Source of the DNA: Cupriavidus sp.
GTDB taxonomy: Bacteria > Pseudomonadota > Gammaproteobacteria > Burkholderiales > Burkholderiaceae
Assembly (NCBI GenBank): GCA_013362725.1
Contig: JABFVP010000161.1
Coordinates: 1 to 7,624 of the forward strand
Length of the DNA: 7,624 nt
Direction: 5' to 3'
How positions within the stretch are numbered: the first letter of the stretch is position 1; each line of letters starts with the position of its first letter. The notes under the pieces are model-generated. The model was not told where the DNA came from and ran no database searches. It worked only from the letters and a program-made list of their open reading frames with translations. The translations under genes and the position numbers were made by a program. Shown here piece by piece: positions 1-7,350 of the stretch.

Positions 1-1
1 G

Positions 2-79
2 GCGCCGGAGATCGAGCAGGTGACCTTCGTCTGCTTCTATGACGAGAATTACCGGCTCTACCGTGAGCGGCTGAGCTGA
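2..79 (+). CDS. C-terminal end of a probable macro-domain (ADP-ribose-binding/deacetylase-like) protein, 5'-truncated by the window
   Basis: Only the last 25 codons and a TGA stop are present. The encoded tail contains VTFVCFYDENYRLYRERL. A hydrophobic beta strand of the form V-x-F-V-C-F, followed by an acidic turn and a helix with a Tyr/Leu-Tyr pattern, is how YmdB/O-acetyl-ADP-ribose deacetylase-type macro domains usually end. This rests on recalled family resemblance and a very short fragment; the ADP-ribose-binding loops lie outside the window. The frame uses G/C-rich third positions like the neighbouring genes. The gene faces the minus-strand operon and ends 45 bp from the hydrolase stop, with a strong hairpin between them, so it is not part of that operon. 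Another alpha/beta protein with a similar final strand and helix cannot be excluded. Confidence 0.55.
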   Translation, partial: APEIEQVTFVCFYDENYRLYRERLS

Positions 80-82
80 TTC

Positions 83-116
83 CCCGCATGCGGCGGCCCG
101 CGCCGCCGCATGCGGG
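83..116. terminator. Perfect 15-bp hairpin between convergent genes, probable bidirectional terminator
   Basis: The left arm at 83-97 and right arm at 102-116 are exact reverse complements (15 bp, rich in G and C) around a 4-nt loop at 98-101. It lies 3 bp after the plus-strand stop (79) and 8 bp before the minus-strand hydrolase stop (125), so it can fold in both transcripts. Neither side has a clear U-run, so it is not a textbook intrinsic terminator. It may slow polymerase, assist Rho, or protect mRNA 3' ends. Confidence 0.7.
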
Positions 117-124
117 CGCATCGG

Positions 125-1072
125 TCAGGCCGGCAGCGCGCTGCGGATCAGCTGGTTGATCCGTTCGGGCTGTTCGTGGATCACCCAGTGGCTGCCCTCG
201 GCGATGCGCTCCAGCCGCAGGTCGGGTACGAAATCGGCCAGGCCGTCGACCAGCGACTTCGGCAACGCGCGGTCGCGTTCGCCCCAGACCACCAGCGTCG
301 GCACCCTGACCACGAACGCCGCCGGATCCAGCCGCGAAATATCGGGCGGCGGCTCGCCCTCGCCCGGCGGATGCATCGGCGAAGCACGGTAGAAATTGAC
401 GCCGCCGGTGAGCGGATGCACGCCGGCGTCGTTGCCCTCGCCCGGCTGCGACCACGCTGCGTGGTATCTGGCGCGCGTCTCGGCGGTGTACCACGCCGCC
501 AGCTTGCCGTCGTCGTCGGACAGCATCCGGTCCAGCAGCGCAAAATCGTTGGCCGCCAGCGCCTGCTCCGAGCCCGGCTTGCGCAGCCAGTTCATATAGG
601 CCGACGCGGCCTGCTGCGCCGGATCGGTGGCGAGCGCGCGCGCGAACAGATACGGATGCGGCGAATTGACGATGACCAGCTGGCGCACCAGTTGCGGGAA
701 CTGGATCGCCAGGTTCCAGCAGATCGCCCCGCCCCAGTCGTGCGCCACCACCACGGCCTGGTCATAGCCCAGCGCGCCGATCAGCTGCACCAGGTCTTCG
801 ACGATATGGCGCGGGCGGTAGGCCTCTACCTCGGCGGGCTTGCTCGACAGGTTGAAGCCGCGCAGGTCGGGCGCGACGGCGAAATGCGTGCGCCCGAACT
901 CGGCCAGCTGCGCCTCCCATTCGAACCAGAATTCCGGAAAGCCGTGCACGAACATCATCAGCGGCTTGCCGCGCTCGCCCGCGCTGGCGTAGTGCAGCCG
1001 GGTTTCGTTGGGCAGCGTGGCGTACTGCAGGTGGCGGATCACGGCGGCGGGGGCTGCCATGTTGTTCTCCAT
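125..1072 (-). CDS. Alpha/beta hydrolase with an Asp nucleophile, epoxide hydrolase type (315 aa)
   Basis: This is a cytosolic alpha/beta-hydrolase fold enzyme, most like soluble epoxide hydrolases, which open epoxides to vicinal diols. The oxyanion-hole motif HGFPEFW is at residues 43-49. The nucleophile elbow AHDWGG is at 110-115, with Asp112 in place of the Ser of esterases. Asp267 (GERD) and His295 (GSHW) complete the triad. Tyr228 in NFYR fits one of the lid tyrosines that polarise the epoxide, and Tyr159 could be the other. There is no signal peptide. The start at 1072 is chosen because GAGGAGG precedes it by 7 nt; the frame stays open far upstream, but only by overlapping the SDR gene. 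It is the last gene of the operon, 38 bp after the SDR stop. Haloalkane dehalogenase is less likely, because Trp113 follows the nucleophile in the HDWGG pattern typical of epoxide hydrolases. The substrate is unknown. Confidence 0.88.
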   Translation of the reverse strand: MENNMAAPAAVIRHLQYATLPNETRLHYASAGERGKPLMMFVHGFPEFWFEWEAQLAEFGRTHFAVAPDLRGFNLSSKPAEVEAYRPRHIVEDLVQLIGALGYDQAVVVAHDWGGAICWNLAIQFPQLVRQLVIVNSPHPYLFARALATDPAQQAASAYMNWLRKPGSEQALAANDFALLDRMLSDDDGKLAAWYTAETRARYHAAWSQPGEGNDAGVHPLTGGVNFYRASPMHPPGEGEPPPDISRLDPAAFVVRVPTLVVWGERDRALPKSLVDGLADFVPDLRLERIAEGSHWVIHEQPERINQLIRSALPA

Positions 1073-1079
1073 ATGCGGT

Positions 1080-1086
1080 CCTCCTC
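1080..1086 (-). promoter_or_regulatory. Strong Shine-Dalgarno site for the epoxide-hydrolase-like gene
   Basis: The minus strand reads GAGGAGG, then 7 nt, then ATG at 1072. This near-consensus site fixes the start, in a frame that runs open for about 200 more codons upstream inside the neighbouring SDR gene. Confidence 0.85.
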
Positions 1087-1110
1087 GTGGCGGCGTTGTG
1101 CGGCGCGTGC

Positions 1111-2013
1111 TCAGCCGCGCAACGCGGCAACCAGGCCCGCGCGGACCTCGGGCTTGTCGGCAAACGGATCGCCGGGGTTGCGCTGCCCGACGATATCCTC
1201 GAAGCGCTGGCGCACGGGAGCGAGCGCCTGGGGGTGGGAATAAATATAGAAGCTTTGGTCGCGGATGGCATCGAAGGTGATCCGCGCCACCTCCGCCGCG
1301 GTCACCTTGCCCGAGCCGACGGCCTTGTCCGACAAGGCCTGCGACACCATTTGCGAACGCGTCGGCGGCGCCTGGTTGGCCAGGTCGGCGGGCCGGTTGC
1401 GCCGCGACTGGCTGATGCCGGTCGGCACGAAGTACGGGCACAGCACCGAGCAGCGCACCTGCTGGGTCACCAGCCCGAGGTCCTGGTACAGCGTCTCGGT
1501 CAGCGCCACCACCGCGTGCTTGGACACGTTGTAGACGCCCATCGCCGGCGGATTCAGCAAGCCCGCCATCGATGCGGTGTTGACGATATGCCCCTCGAAC
1601 GCCGGGTCCTTCGCCGCGGCGGCCAGCATCAGCGGCGTGAAGATGCGCACGCCGTGCACCACGCCGTACAGGTTGACGCCCATCACCCATTCCCAGTCCC
1701 GCTCCGAGTTTTCCCAGATCAGGCCGCCCGCGCCGACACCGGCATTGTTGAAGAGCAGGTTGACCTGGCCGAAGGCCTCGATCGCCGCATCGGCCAGCGC
1801 CTGCACCTGCTCAGCGCGCGAGACATCGGTGCGCAAACCGATCACCGGCACGTTGCGCGCCTGGAACTCGGCGACGGTCGCGTCCAGCGCGTCTTCCTGC
1901 ACGTCGGCCAGCACCAGCTTCATGCCGAGGTCGGCGGCGATGCGGGCAAATTCCTTGCCGAAGCCCGAGGCGCCGCCGGTAATGACGGCAACCCTGTTGG
2001 AGAAATCCTTCAT
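1111..2013 (-). CDS. Classical short-chain dehydrogenase/reductase, probably NAD(H)-dependent (300 aa)
   Basis: This is a Rossmann-fold alcohol dehydrogenase/ketoreductase of the classical SDR family. The dinucleotide-binding motif TGGASGFG is at residues 12-19, NNAG is at 89-92, and the catalytic tetrad is Asn114, Ser148, Tyr161 and Lys165 (YNVSK). Asp37 at the end of the second beta strand (LVLADV) is the usual sign of NAD rather than NADP preference. At 300 aa it is longer than the roughly 250-aa norm. The extra length lies in the substrate loop after residue 195 and in a C-terminal tail with a helix around FEDIVGQRNP. The start at 2013 is chosen because AGGA precedes it by 8 nt and the glycine motif then falls at the normal distance. 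It sits between the aldolase-fold gene (61-bp gap) and the hydrolase gene (38-bp gap). The role is presumably oxidation of a hydroxy group in the same pathway; the substrate cannot be read from the sequence. Confidence 0.9.
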   Translation of the reverse strand: MKDFSNRVAVITGGASGFGKEFARIAADLGMKLVLADVQEDALDATVAEFQARNVPVIGLRTDVSRAEQVQALADAAIEAFGQVNLLFNNAGVGAGGLIWENSERDWEWVMGVNLYGVVHGVRIFTPLMLAAAAKDPAFEGHIVNTASMAGLLNPPAMGVYNVSKHAVVALTETLYQDLGLVTQQVRCSVLCPYFVPTGISQSRRNRPADLANQAPPTRSQMVSQALSDKAVGSGKVTAAEVARITFDAIRDQSFYIYSHPQALAPVRQRFEDIVGQRNPGDPFADKPEVRAGLVAALRG

Positions 2014-2048
2014 GTCGTCTGTCCTGTCGCGTGAGTCGAATGGGGGCT

Positions 2049-2066
2049 GCCCGCCGCATGGCGGGC
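2049..2066 (-). other. Small G+C-rich hairpin in the aldolase-SDR gap
   Basis: The arms at 2049-2055 and 2060-2066 are exact reverse complements (7 bp) with a 4-nt loop. On the minus-strand transcript it begins just after the aldolase stop codon. No U-run follows. It could stabilise the upstream message or cause partial termination, but inverted repeats of this size also arise by chance in G+C-rich DNA. Confidence 0.35.
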
Positions 2067-2074
2067 ATGCGGGT

Positions 2075-2923
2075 TCAGTCCAGCAGGTCGGGCTGTTCCT
2101 TGACGATGCGGGCATAGAGCGGCTGGAACTGGAACCAGCCCGCCTGCGCGGTGCCGACGATCGAATACGCCTGCCTTGCGGCGGCGTCGGCGATCACCTT
2201 CAGCGGCGCCTGCGTGCGCGCCGCGGCGGCTTCGGCCAGCAGCTGCACCTGGCACGACCGCTCCATGGTGATGAACCACCACGCCGCTTCGTCGACGGTC
2301 TTGCCGACAGTCAGCAGGCCATGGTTCTGCAGGATCGCGGCCTTGTTCTGGCCGAGCGCGTTGGCGATGCGCTGGCCCTCGTCCAGCTCCACCACCACGC
2401 CGCCAAAGTCGTCATAGACCGCGTGATCGTTGTAGAAGGCGCACACGTCCTGTGTCAGCGCATCGAGCGGGCGCCCAAGCGTCGACCAGGCGCGGCCATA
2501 GGTGCTGTGCGAATGCGCTGCGGCGACCGCGTCGGGGCGGGTCTGGTGCACGCGCGAGTGGATCGCGAAGGCCGCGGCATTGACCGGATAGTCGCCCTCG
2601 ACCACGTCGCCGTGGTGGTCACAGCGGATCAGGTTGGAGACCCGGACCTGGCTGAAATGCACGCCGAAGGGATTGACCCAGAAGGTGTCGGGAAACTCGG
2701 GGTCGCGCGCGGTAATATGGCCGGCCACGCCTTCGTCGAAGCCGAATTTCGAGAACAGCCGGAAGGCGGCGGCAAGGCGCTGCTTGCGGTGCAGGCGCTC
2801 TTCGGCCGCGGTGGCGAACTGCGGCGGCCGCGGCAGGTTGCGGTAGCGCGCCTTGACCTCTTCGGGCAGGCCGGCGCCGATCTCGTCGGCGCTCTGGATT
2901 TGCGGGGCTTGCGGGGCATTCAT
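2075..2923 (-). CDS. Class II aldolase/adducin-family protein (282 aa)
   Basis: This belongs to the zinc-dependent class II aldolase/adducin fold, whose members include fuculose-phosphate aldolase and ribulose-5-phosphate 4-epimerase. The metal-ligand pattern is visible: His137 and His139 in AHSHS, and His201 in QNHGLL. The N-terminal 35 residues are proline- and glutamine-containing and look flexible. RPDA at 129-132 aligns without gaps to the same motif in E. coli FucA as I remember it. In that alignment the FucA catalytic Glu73 corresponds to Ala118, so metal binding looks retained but the classical acid/base is missing. The true reaction may differ from sugar-phosphate cleavage. The start at 2923 has AGGAG 6 nt upstream; an in-frame ATG 24 codons earlier lacks this support. 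It is cotranscribed with lipid-type genes rather than sugar genes, which also argues against a sugar-phosphate substrate. Confidence 0.87.
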   Translation of the reverse strand: MNAPQAPQIQSADEIGAGLPEEVKARYRNLPRPPQFATAAEERLHRKQRLAAAFRLFSKFGFDEGVAGHITARDPEFPDTFWVNPFGVHFSQVRVSNLIRCDHHGDVVEGDYPVNAAAFAIHSRVHQTRPDAVAAAHSHSTYGRAWSTLGRPLDALTQDVCAFYNDHAVYDDFGGVVVELDEGQRIANALGQNKAAILQNHGLLTVGKTVDEAAWWFITMERSCQVQLLAEAAAARTQAPLKVIADAAARQAYSIVGTAQAGWFQFQPLYARIVKEQPDLLD

Positions 2924-2929
2924 CGGTGT

Positions 2930-2934
2930 CTCCT
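2930..2934 (-). promoter_or_regulatory. Shine-Dalgarno site of the class II aldolase-family gene
   Basis: AGGAG on the minus strand lies 6 nt before the ATG at 2923. It selects this start over the in-frame ATG at 2995. Confidence 0.75.
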
Positions 2935-2960
2935 GAGTCGGGTCCAGTGATATCCGTTGC

Positions 2961-2987
2961 CCGCGGCGCCGGTGCGGCGCGCCGCGG
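2961..2987 (-). other. 9-bp G+C-only hairpin in the CurA-aldolase gap
   Basis: The arms at 2961-2969 and 2979-2987 are exact reverse complements composed only of G and C, with a 9-nt loop. It lies in the 79-bp gap, 15 bp after the reductase stop and 38 bp before the aldolase start. There is no U-run. A role in mRNA processing or partial termination is inference. Confidence 0.4.
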
Positions 2988-3002
2988 CCCTGCATGCGCA
3001 GG

Positions 3003-4013
3003 TCAGACCAGCTTGACCAGCTGCTTGCCGAAGTTCTTGCCCTTGAGCAGGCCCATGAAGGCTTCCGGCGCGCTGGCCAGGCCTTCGGCGATGCTCTCGC
3101 GGAACTTGAGCTTGCCCTGCGCGACCGCGGTGCCCAGTTCCTTCAGCGCCTGCGGCCACACCTCCATGTGCTCGGAGACGATAAAGCCCTCGATGGTCAG
3201 GCGCGAGACCAGGATCAGCTGCGGGTTCTTCAGCGGCAGCGGCTGGCCGTCATAGCCGGCGATCATGCCGCACAGGGCAATGCGGCCGAAGGCGTTCATG
3301 CGCGACAGCACCGCGTCGAGGATATCGCCGCCGACGTTCTCGAAGTAGCCGTCGATGCCGTCGGGCGTGGCCTCCTTGAGCATGGTGTAGAGCTCTTTCG
3401 GGTCTTTGGCGGCCTTGTAATCGATGCAGGCATCGAAGCCCAGCTCGTTGACCACGTAGTCGCACTTGTCCTTGCCGCCGGCAAAGCCCACCGCGCGGCA
3501 GCCCGCCAGCTTGGCCAGCTGGCCGACCACGCTGCCGACCGCGCCCGACGCGGCGCTGACCGCGATGGTCTTGCCCGCCTTGGGCTGGATGATCTTGTTC
3601 AGGCCATACCAGGCGGTCACGCCCGGCATGCCGACCGAGCCGAGGTAGGCCGACAGCGGGATATGCGTGGTATCGACCGGTTGCAGGCCGGTGCCGTCGT
3701 TGACGCCAAGTTCCTGCCAGCCGAACATCCCGACCACCTTGTCGCCCGGCTTGAACTTGCTGTTCTTGCTTTCCACCACTTCGCCGACGGTGCCGCCGAT
3801 CATCACCTCGTTGAGCGGCTGCGGCGCGGCGTAGGACTTGCTGTCGTTCATGCGGCCGCGCATATACGGGTCGAGCGACAGGTAGTGGTTGCGCACCAGC
3901 ACCTGGCCGTCGGCGATCTGCGGCACGGGCACCTCTTCCAGCCGAAAATTGGCCGGCGTTACCGCGCCTTCGGGACGCGAGGCCAGGACGATGCGCTTGA
4001 ACGTGTTGGACAT
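3003..4013 (-). CDS. curA: CurA-like NADPH-dependent enone/2-alkenal reductase, zinc-free MDR family (336 aa)
   Basis: This is a medium-chain reductase of the leukotriene-B4 12-hydroxydehydrogenase/CurA branch, which reduces the C=C bond of alpha,beta-unsaturated ketones and aldehydes with NADPH. The family hallmark LDPYMRGRM is at residues 47-55. The nucleotide-binding AASGAVG is at 154-160, and ENVGG is at 225-229. Lys183 and Tyr199 fit the positions that contact the NADP 2'-phosphate in this branch. The GHE and cysteine ligands of zinc alcohol dehydrogenases are absent. At 336 aa it is close to the roughly 345 aa of E. coli CurA. The start at 4013 is supported by GGAAGGAA 7 nt upstream. 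It lies between the thioesterase (98-bp gap) and the aldolase-fold gene (79-bp gap). The symbol reflects family membership; reduction of curcumin itself is not implied. Confidence 0.9.
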   Translation of the reverse strand: MSNTFKRIVLASRPEGAVTPANFRLEEVPVPQIADGQVLVRNHYLSLDPYMRGRMNDSKSYAAPQPLNEVMIGGTVGEVVESKNSKFKPGDKVVGMFGWQELGVNDGTGLQPVDTTHIPLSAYLGSVGMPGVTAWYGLNKIIQPKAGKTIAVSAASGAVGSVVGQLAKLAGCRAVGFAGGKDKCDYVVNELGFDACIDYKAAKDPKELYTMLKEATPDGIDGYFENVGGDILDAVLSRMNAFGRIALCGMIAGYDGQPLPLKNPQLILVSRLTIEGFIVSEHMEVWPQALKELGTAVAQGKLKFRESIAEGLASAPEAFMGLLKGKNFGKQLVKLV

Positions 4014-4020
4014 GGTCGGG

Positions 4021-4028
4021 TTCCTTCC
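4021..4028 (-). promoter_or_regulatory. Shine-Dalgarno site of the CurA-like gene
   Basis: The minus strand reads GGAAGGAA, then 7 nt, then ATG at 4013. It decides the start against an in-frame ATG 22 codons upstream. Confidence 0.75.
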
Positions 4029-4036
4029 AATGGGAG

Positions 4037-4058
4037 ATGGAAACTGCATGGAAACTGC
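4037..4058. repeat. Perfect 11-bp tandem direct repeat upstream of the CurA-like gene
   Basis: ATGGAAACTGC occurs twice head to tail, at 4037-4047 and 4048-4058, with no mismatch or spacer. It lies 8 bp upstream of the Shine-Dalgarno site, in the least G+C-rich part of the 98-bp gap between the thioesterase and reductase genes. It could be a regulator-binding pair (one site per helical turn), a leader element, or a recent slippage duplication. The sequence does not decide between these. Confidence 0.6.
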
Positions 4059-4100
4059 TAAAGCGGGGCAATGCGGCACATGGAGCGCCCCGCCTGTCCT

Positions 4101-4126
4101 GGCGCCGGCGCTCAGCCGTCGGCGCC
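4101..4126 (-). other. Inverted repeat spanning the thioesterase stop codon
   Basis: The 7-bp arms at 4101-4107 and 4120-4126 are exact reverse complements around a 12-nt loop that contains the thioesterase stop (4112-4114). Each arm contains the self-complementary GGCGCC. No U-run follows. A weak 3'-end or processing structure is possible, but chance is a real alternative in this composition. Confidence 0.3.
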
Positions 4127-4549
4127 GGTATCGGTTTCACCGGGGCGCTGCGGCGGCATGCGCCGGATGTACTTGAACGTGCCCGAGCCCCGCGCCACGG
4201 TCTTGCCGTCGGCATCGACGATCTCGGCCTCGCAGAACACCATGGTGGTGGTGCGGTGCACGGTGGTGCCGCGCGCGGTCAGGGGGCCGCGGCCCGGCGC
4301 CATGAAGCTGCTCTTCATCTCGATGGTGACCACGCCGCGGCCATCGGCATCGCTGCTGCGCCCGGCCACCGCCATGGCCACGTCGAGCAGCGTCATGATG
4401 ACGCCGCCGTGGGCCATGTCCCAGCTGTTCTGGTGGCGCTTTTCGGTCGCCAGCGAGATCTCGCTGCGCCCGCCCTCGGCCAGGCTGCAGGTCACGCCGA
4501 GCTCGGCGAGGAACGGGATATGGCTCAGGGAGCCGGTGTACTGGTTCAT
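4112..4549 (-). CDS. PaaI/YbgC-like hotdog-fold acyl-CoA thioesterase (145 aa)
   Basis: This is a single hotdog-domain protein of the PaaI thioesterase type, which hydrolyses acyl-CoA or aryl-CoA esters. The signature HGGVIMTLLD spans residues 47-56. The HGG at 47-49 begins the central helix, and Asp56 sits nine residues after His47, matching the catalytic Asp of E. coli PaaI (Asp61 as I recall it). A beta-rich second half follows (VTIEMKSSFMAPG, then FCEAEIVDADGKTVARGSGTFKYI), as the fold requires. At 145 aa the length is normal. The ATG at 4549 gives a typical short N-terminal segment before the hotdog core, but no good Shine-Dalgarno site precedes it and the start codon lies inside a palindrome, so an upstream start (for example 4618) is not fully excluded. 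In the operon it could recycle CoA or clear dead-end thioesters made by the dehydrogenase. Confidence 0.87.
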   Translation of the reverse strand: MNQYTGSLSHIPFLAELGVTCSLAEGGRSEISLATEKRHQNSWDMAHGGVIMTLLDVAMAVAGRSSDADGRGVVTIEMKSSFMAPGRGPLTARGTTVHRTTTMVFCEAEIVDADGKTVARGSGTFKYIRRMPPQRPGETDTGADG

Positions 4550-4556
4550 TGCAATG
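4547..4556. other. 10-bp perfect palindrome over the thioesterase start codon
   Basis: CATTGCAATG is its own reverse complement and includes the thioesterase ATG. Where a Shine-Dalgarno site would be expected the minus strand reads CACTTGCATTGCA, with no purine-rich AGGAG-like run. It may be chance or a translational or operator element. Confidence 0.35.
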
Positions 4557-4581
4557 CAAGTGGAGGTTGGGGGGTCGGAGA

Positions 4582-4608
4582 GGCACCGGCAGTTTGCCCG
4601 CCGGCGCC
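4582..4608 (-). other. Strand-biased hairpin in the SDR-thioesterase gap
   Basis: The arms at 4582-4590 and 4600-4608 form nine pairs around a 9-nt loop. One pair is G-U in the minus-strand RNA but a C-A mismatch in plus-strand RNA, so the fold favours the operon transcript. It lies about 33 bp before the thioesterase start, in the 105-bp gap, the widest among the seven complete genes. No U-run follows. It could be an attenuator or a processing site. Confidence 0.45.
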
Positions 4609-4654
4609 GCCCCCGCATTATTGCCGCAAACGAAGGCCGTCGCTCAGACCGCGC

Positions 4655-5437
<783 letters not shown>

Positions 5438-5478
5438 GTTGTCTCTTCCTTGGTTGTCTTGGGTGAAGGGGTGGGCGC

Positions 5479-7341
5479 TCAGAACCACGCGTCCTGCATA
5501 TCCAGCGTGGTGCGGTCGAGCGACGCCAGCAGGTCGAGTTGCGGGCCCACCCTGGGGAGTTCATAGCGGAAGAAGTACGCCGCCGCAGCCAGCTTGCCGC
5601 GATAGAAGTCCTGGTCTTCCTGGCCGCACGCCTGCGCCAATGCGGCTTGCGCCAGCAGTGCCTGCTCCAGCCAGATCCACGCGACCACGACATGGCCGAA
5701 GGCTTCGAGGTAGACCGATGCGTTGGCCAGCGTCACGTTGGCATCGCCGGCGCTCCACAGCGTCTGCGTGACCTCGGCCAGGCGCCTGGTTGCGGCGCCG
5801 AGCGCGCGCGCCTGCTGCGCCAGTTCGGCATCGTCCGCGGCCAGCGCGCGGCCGATGGTGGCCTGCACACGCTCGCCCAGCAGCCTGAACGCGGCGCCAT
5901 CCTTCATCACCACCTTGCGGCCGAGCAGGTCCAGGCCCTGGATGCCGTGCGTGCCTTCGTGAATCGGATTCAGCCGGTTGTCGCGATAGAACTGCTCGAC
6001 GTTGTATTCGCGGGTATAGCCATAGCCGCCATGCACCTGGATCGCGAGGTTGTTGGCCTCCAGGCACCATTGCGACGGCCAGCTCTTGGCGATCGGGGTC
6101 AGGATGTCGAGCAGCAGCGCCAGGCGAGCATGCGCTTCCTGGTCGCCCGCGGCAGCAGCGGCCTGTTCCTCGTCCACCAGCCGCGCGCAATACAGGTTCA
6201 GCGCCAGGCCGCCCTCGACATAGCTCTTCTGCGCCAGCAGCATGCGGCGGATATCGGCGTGCTCGACCAGCTTCACCTGCGGGCTGGCGGCATCCTTGCC
6301 GCCGGGGCCGACGGGGCGGCCTTGCGGACGGTTGCGCGCATAGTCGAGCGCGTGCAGGTAGCCGGTATAGCCCAGCATCACCGCGCCCAGGCCCACGCCG
6401 ATGCGCGCCTCATTCATCATGTGGAACATGCAGGCCAGGCCCTTGTGCGGCTCGCCCACCAGGTAGCCGATCGCGCCGGCCTTGCCGCCCGGCCGGTACT
6501 TCATGCCCTCGCCGAAGTTCAGCAGGCAGTTGGTGGTGCCGCGATAGCCCATCTTGTGGTTCAGGCCGGCCAGCACCACGTCGTTGTGCTCGCCCAGCGA
6601 ACCGTCTTCGTTGACCAGGTACTTGGGCACGAGGAACAGCGAGATGCCCTTCACGCCCGGGATCAGCTTGCCGTCCGGGCCGGGGATCTTGGCCAGCACG
6701 AGGTGGACGATGTTGTCCGACAGCTCGTGCTCGCCAGCGGAAATCCACATCTTGTTGCCGCGCAGCCGGTATTGCGCGCCCAGCGGCGATTCGCCCTCAT
6801 ACTCGGCGCGCGTCGTGATATCCGACAGCGACGAGCCGGCCTGCGGCTCCGACAGGCACATGGTGCCGAAGAAGCGCCCTGCCATCTCCGGCTTGACGAA
6901 GGTCTCGACCTGCGCCGGCGTGCCATGCGCCAGCAGCAGGTTGGCGTTGCCGATGGTCAGGAACGGATAAGAGCTGGTGCCGACGTTGGCGCCCTTGAAG
7001 TAGGCGAAGCCGGCCTTTTCCACCACCACCGGCAGCTGCATGCCGCCCAGTTCGTAGTCCTGCCCGGCGGCCATCAGACCGGCGTCGCAGAAGGCCTTCA
7101 GCGCGGTGCCGACCTCGGGGATGATGCTGACGGTCTCGCCGTCGAATTCGGGCTCATGCTGGTCGTTCTTCTTGTTGTGCGGCGCGAACAGGTCGGTGGC
7201 GATCTTCTCGCAGGTATCCAGCGCGGCATCGAAGGTCTCGCGCGAGTGGTCGGCGTAGCGCGGGATGCGGGTCAGCTCGTCGACCTTGAGCCATTCATAC
7301 AGGATGAAGTTCAGGTCGCGGCGGGAAAGGATCATCGACAT
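5479..7341 (-). CDS. Large acyl-CoA dehydrogenase with extra C-terminal helical domain (FadE/DmdC-like, 620 aa)
   Basis: This FAD-dependent enzyme oxidises an acyl-CoA to its 2-enoyl-CoA. An N-terminal extension (residues about 1-35, SRRDLNFILYEWL) marks the roughly 600-aa acyl-CoA dehydrogenase subgroup that includes DmdC. Next come the N-terminal helical domain (about 36-155), the beta domain with LSEPQAGSS at 163-171, and the C-terminal helical domain with QVHGGYGYTREY from 435. Glu462 in IHEGTHGIQ is the expected catalytic base. An additional helical domain fills about 480-615. The start at 7341 is chosen because GGAG lies 5 nt upstream; a second ATG two codons in is possible, while the open frame 52 codons further upstream runs through repeat DNA. 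It is the first complete gene of the array. A probable thiolase lies upstream and an SDR 41 bp downstream. Chain length and substrate are not readable; straight-chain, branched or sulfur-containing acyl-CoAs are all known in this subgroup. Confidence 0.93.
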   Translation of the reverse strand: MSMILSRRDLNFILYEWLKVDELTRIPRYADHSRETFDAALDTCEKIATDLFAPHNKKNDQHEPEFDGETVSIIPEVGTALKAFCDAGLMAAGQDYELGGMQLPVVVEKAGFAYFKGANVGTSSYPFLTIGNANLLLAHGTPAQVETFVKPEMAGRFFGTMCLSEPQAGSSLSDITTRAEYEGESPLGAQYRLRGNKMWISAGEHELSDNIVHLVLAKIPGPDGKLIPGVKGISLFLVPKYLVNEDGSLGEHNDVVLAGLNHKMGYRGTTNCLLNFGEGMKYRPGGKAGAIGYLVGEPHKGLACMFHMMNEARIGVGLGAVMLGYTGYLHALDYARNRPQGRPVGPGGKDAASPQVKLVEHADIRRMLLAQKSYVEGGLALNLYCARLVDEEQAAAAAGDQEAHARLALLLDILTPIAKSWPSQWCLEANNLAIQVHGGYGYTREYNVEQFYRDNRLNPIHEGTHGIQGLDLLGRKVVMKDGAAFRLLGERVQATIGRALAADDAELAQQARALGAATRRLAEVTQTLWSAGDANVTLANASVYLEAFGHVVVAWIWLEQALLAQAALAQACGQEDQDFYRGKLAAAAYFFRYELPRVGPQLDLLASLDRTTLDMQDAWF

Positions 7342-7346
7342 GGTGT

Positions 7347-7350
7347 CTCC
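7347..7350 (-). promoter_or_regulatory. Shine-Dalgarno site of the acyl-CoA dehydrogenase gene
   Basis: GGAG on the minus strand lies 5 nt before the ATG at 7341. It argues against the longer open frame starting at 7497, whose first codons fall inside repeat DNA. Confidence 0.7.

Noticed and set aside
1073..1690. N-terminal extension of the hydrolase frame by about 200 codons
   Set aside because: It overlaps the SDR gene with its intact catalytic motifs, has no hydrolase-like content, and a near-consensus ribosome-binding site sits at the internal ATG at 1072.
1577..2950. 457-codon plus-strand open frame, and similar ones at 1087-2034, 2994-4061 and 4037-5059
   Set aside because: All are antisense shadows of genes with clear motifs. 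Their products are Arg-, Ala- and His-rich without domain signatures.
4610..4650. Possible promoter before the thioesterase (AATAAT on the minus strand as a -10)
   Set aside because: No acceptable -35 lies at 16-18 bp, and the match could be chance.
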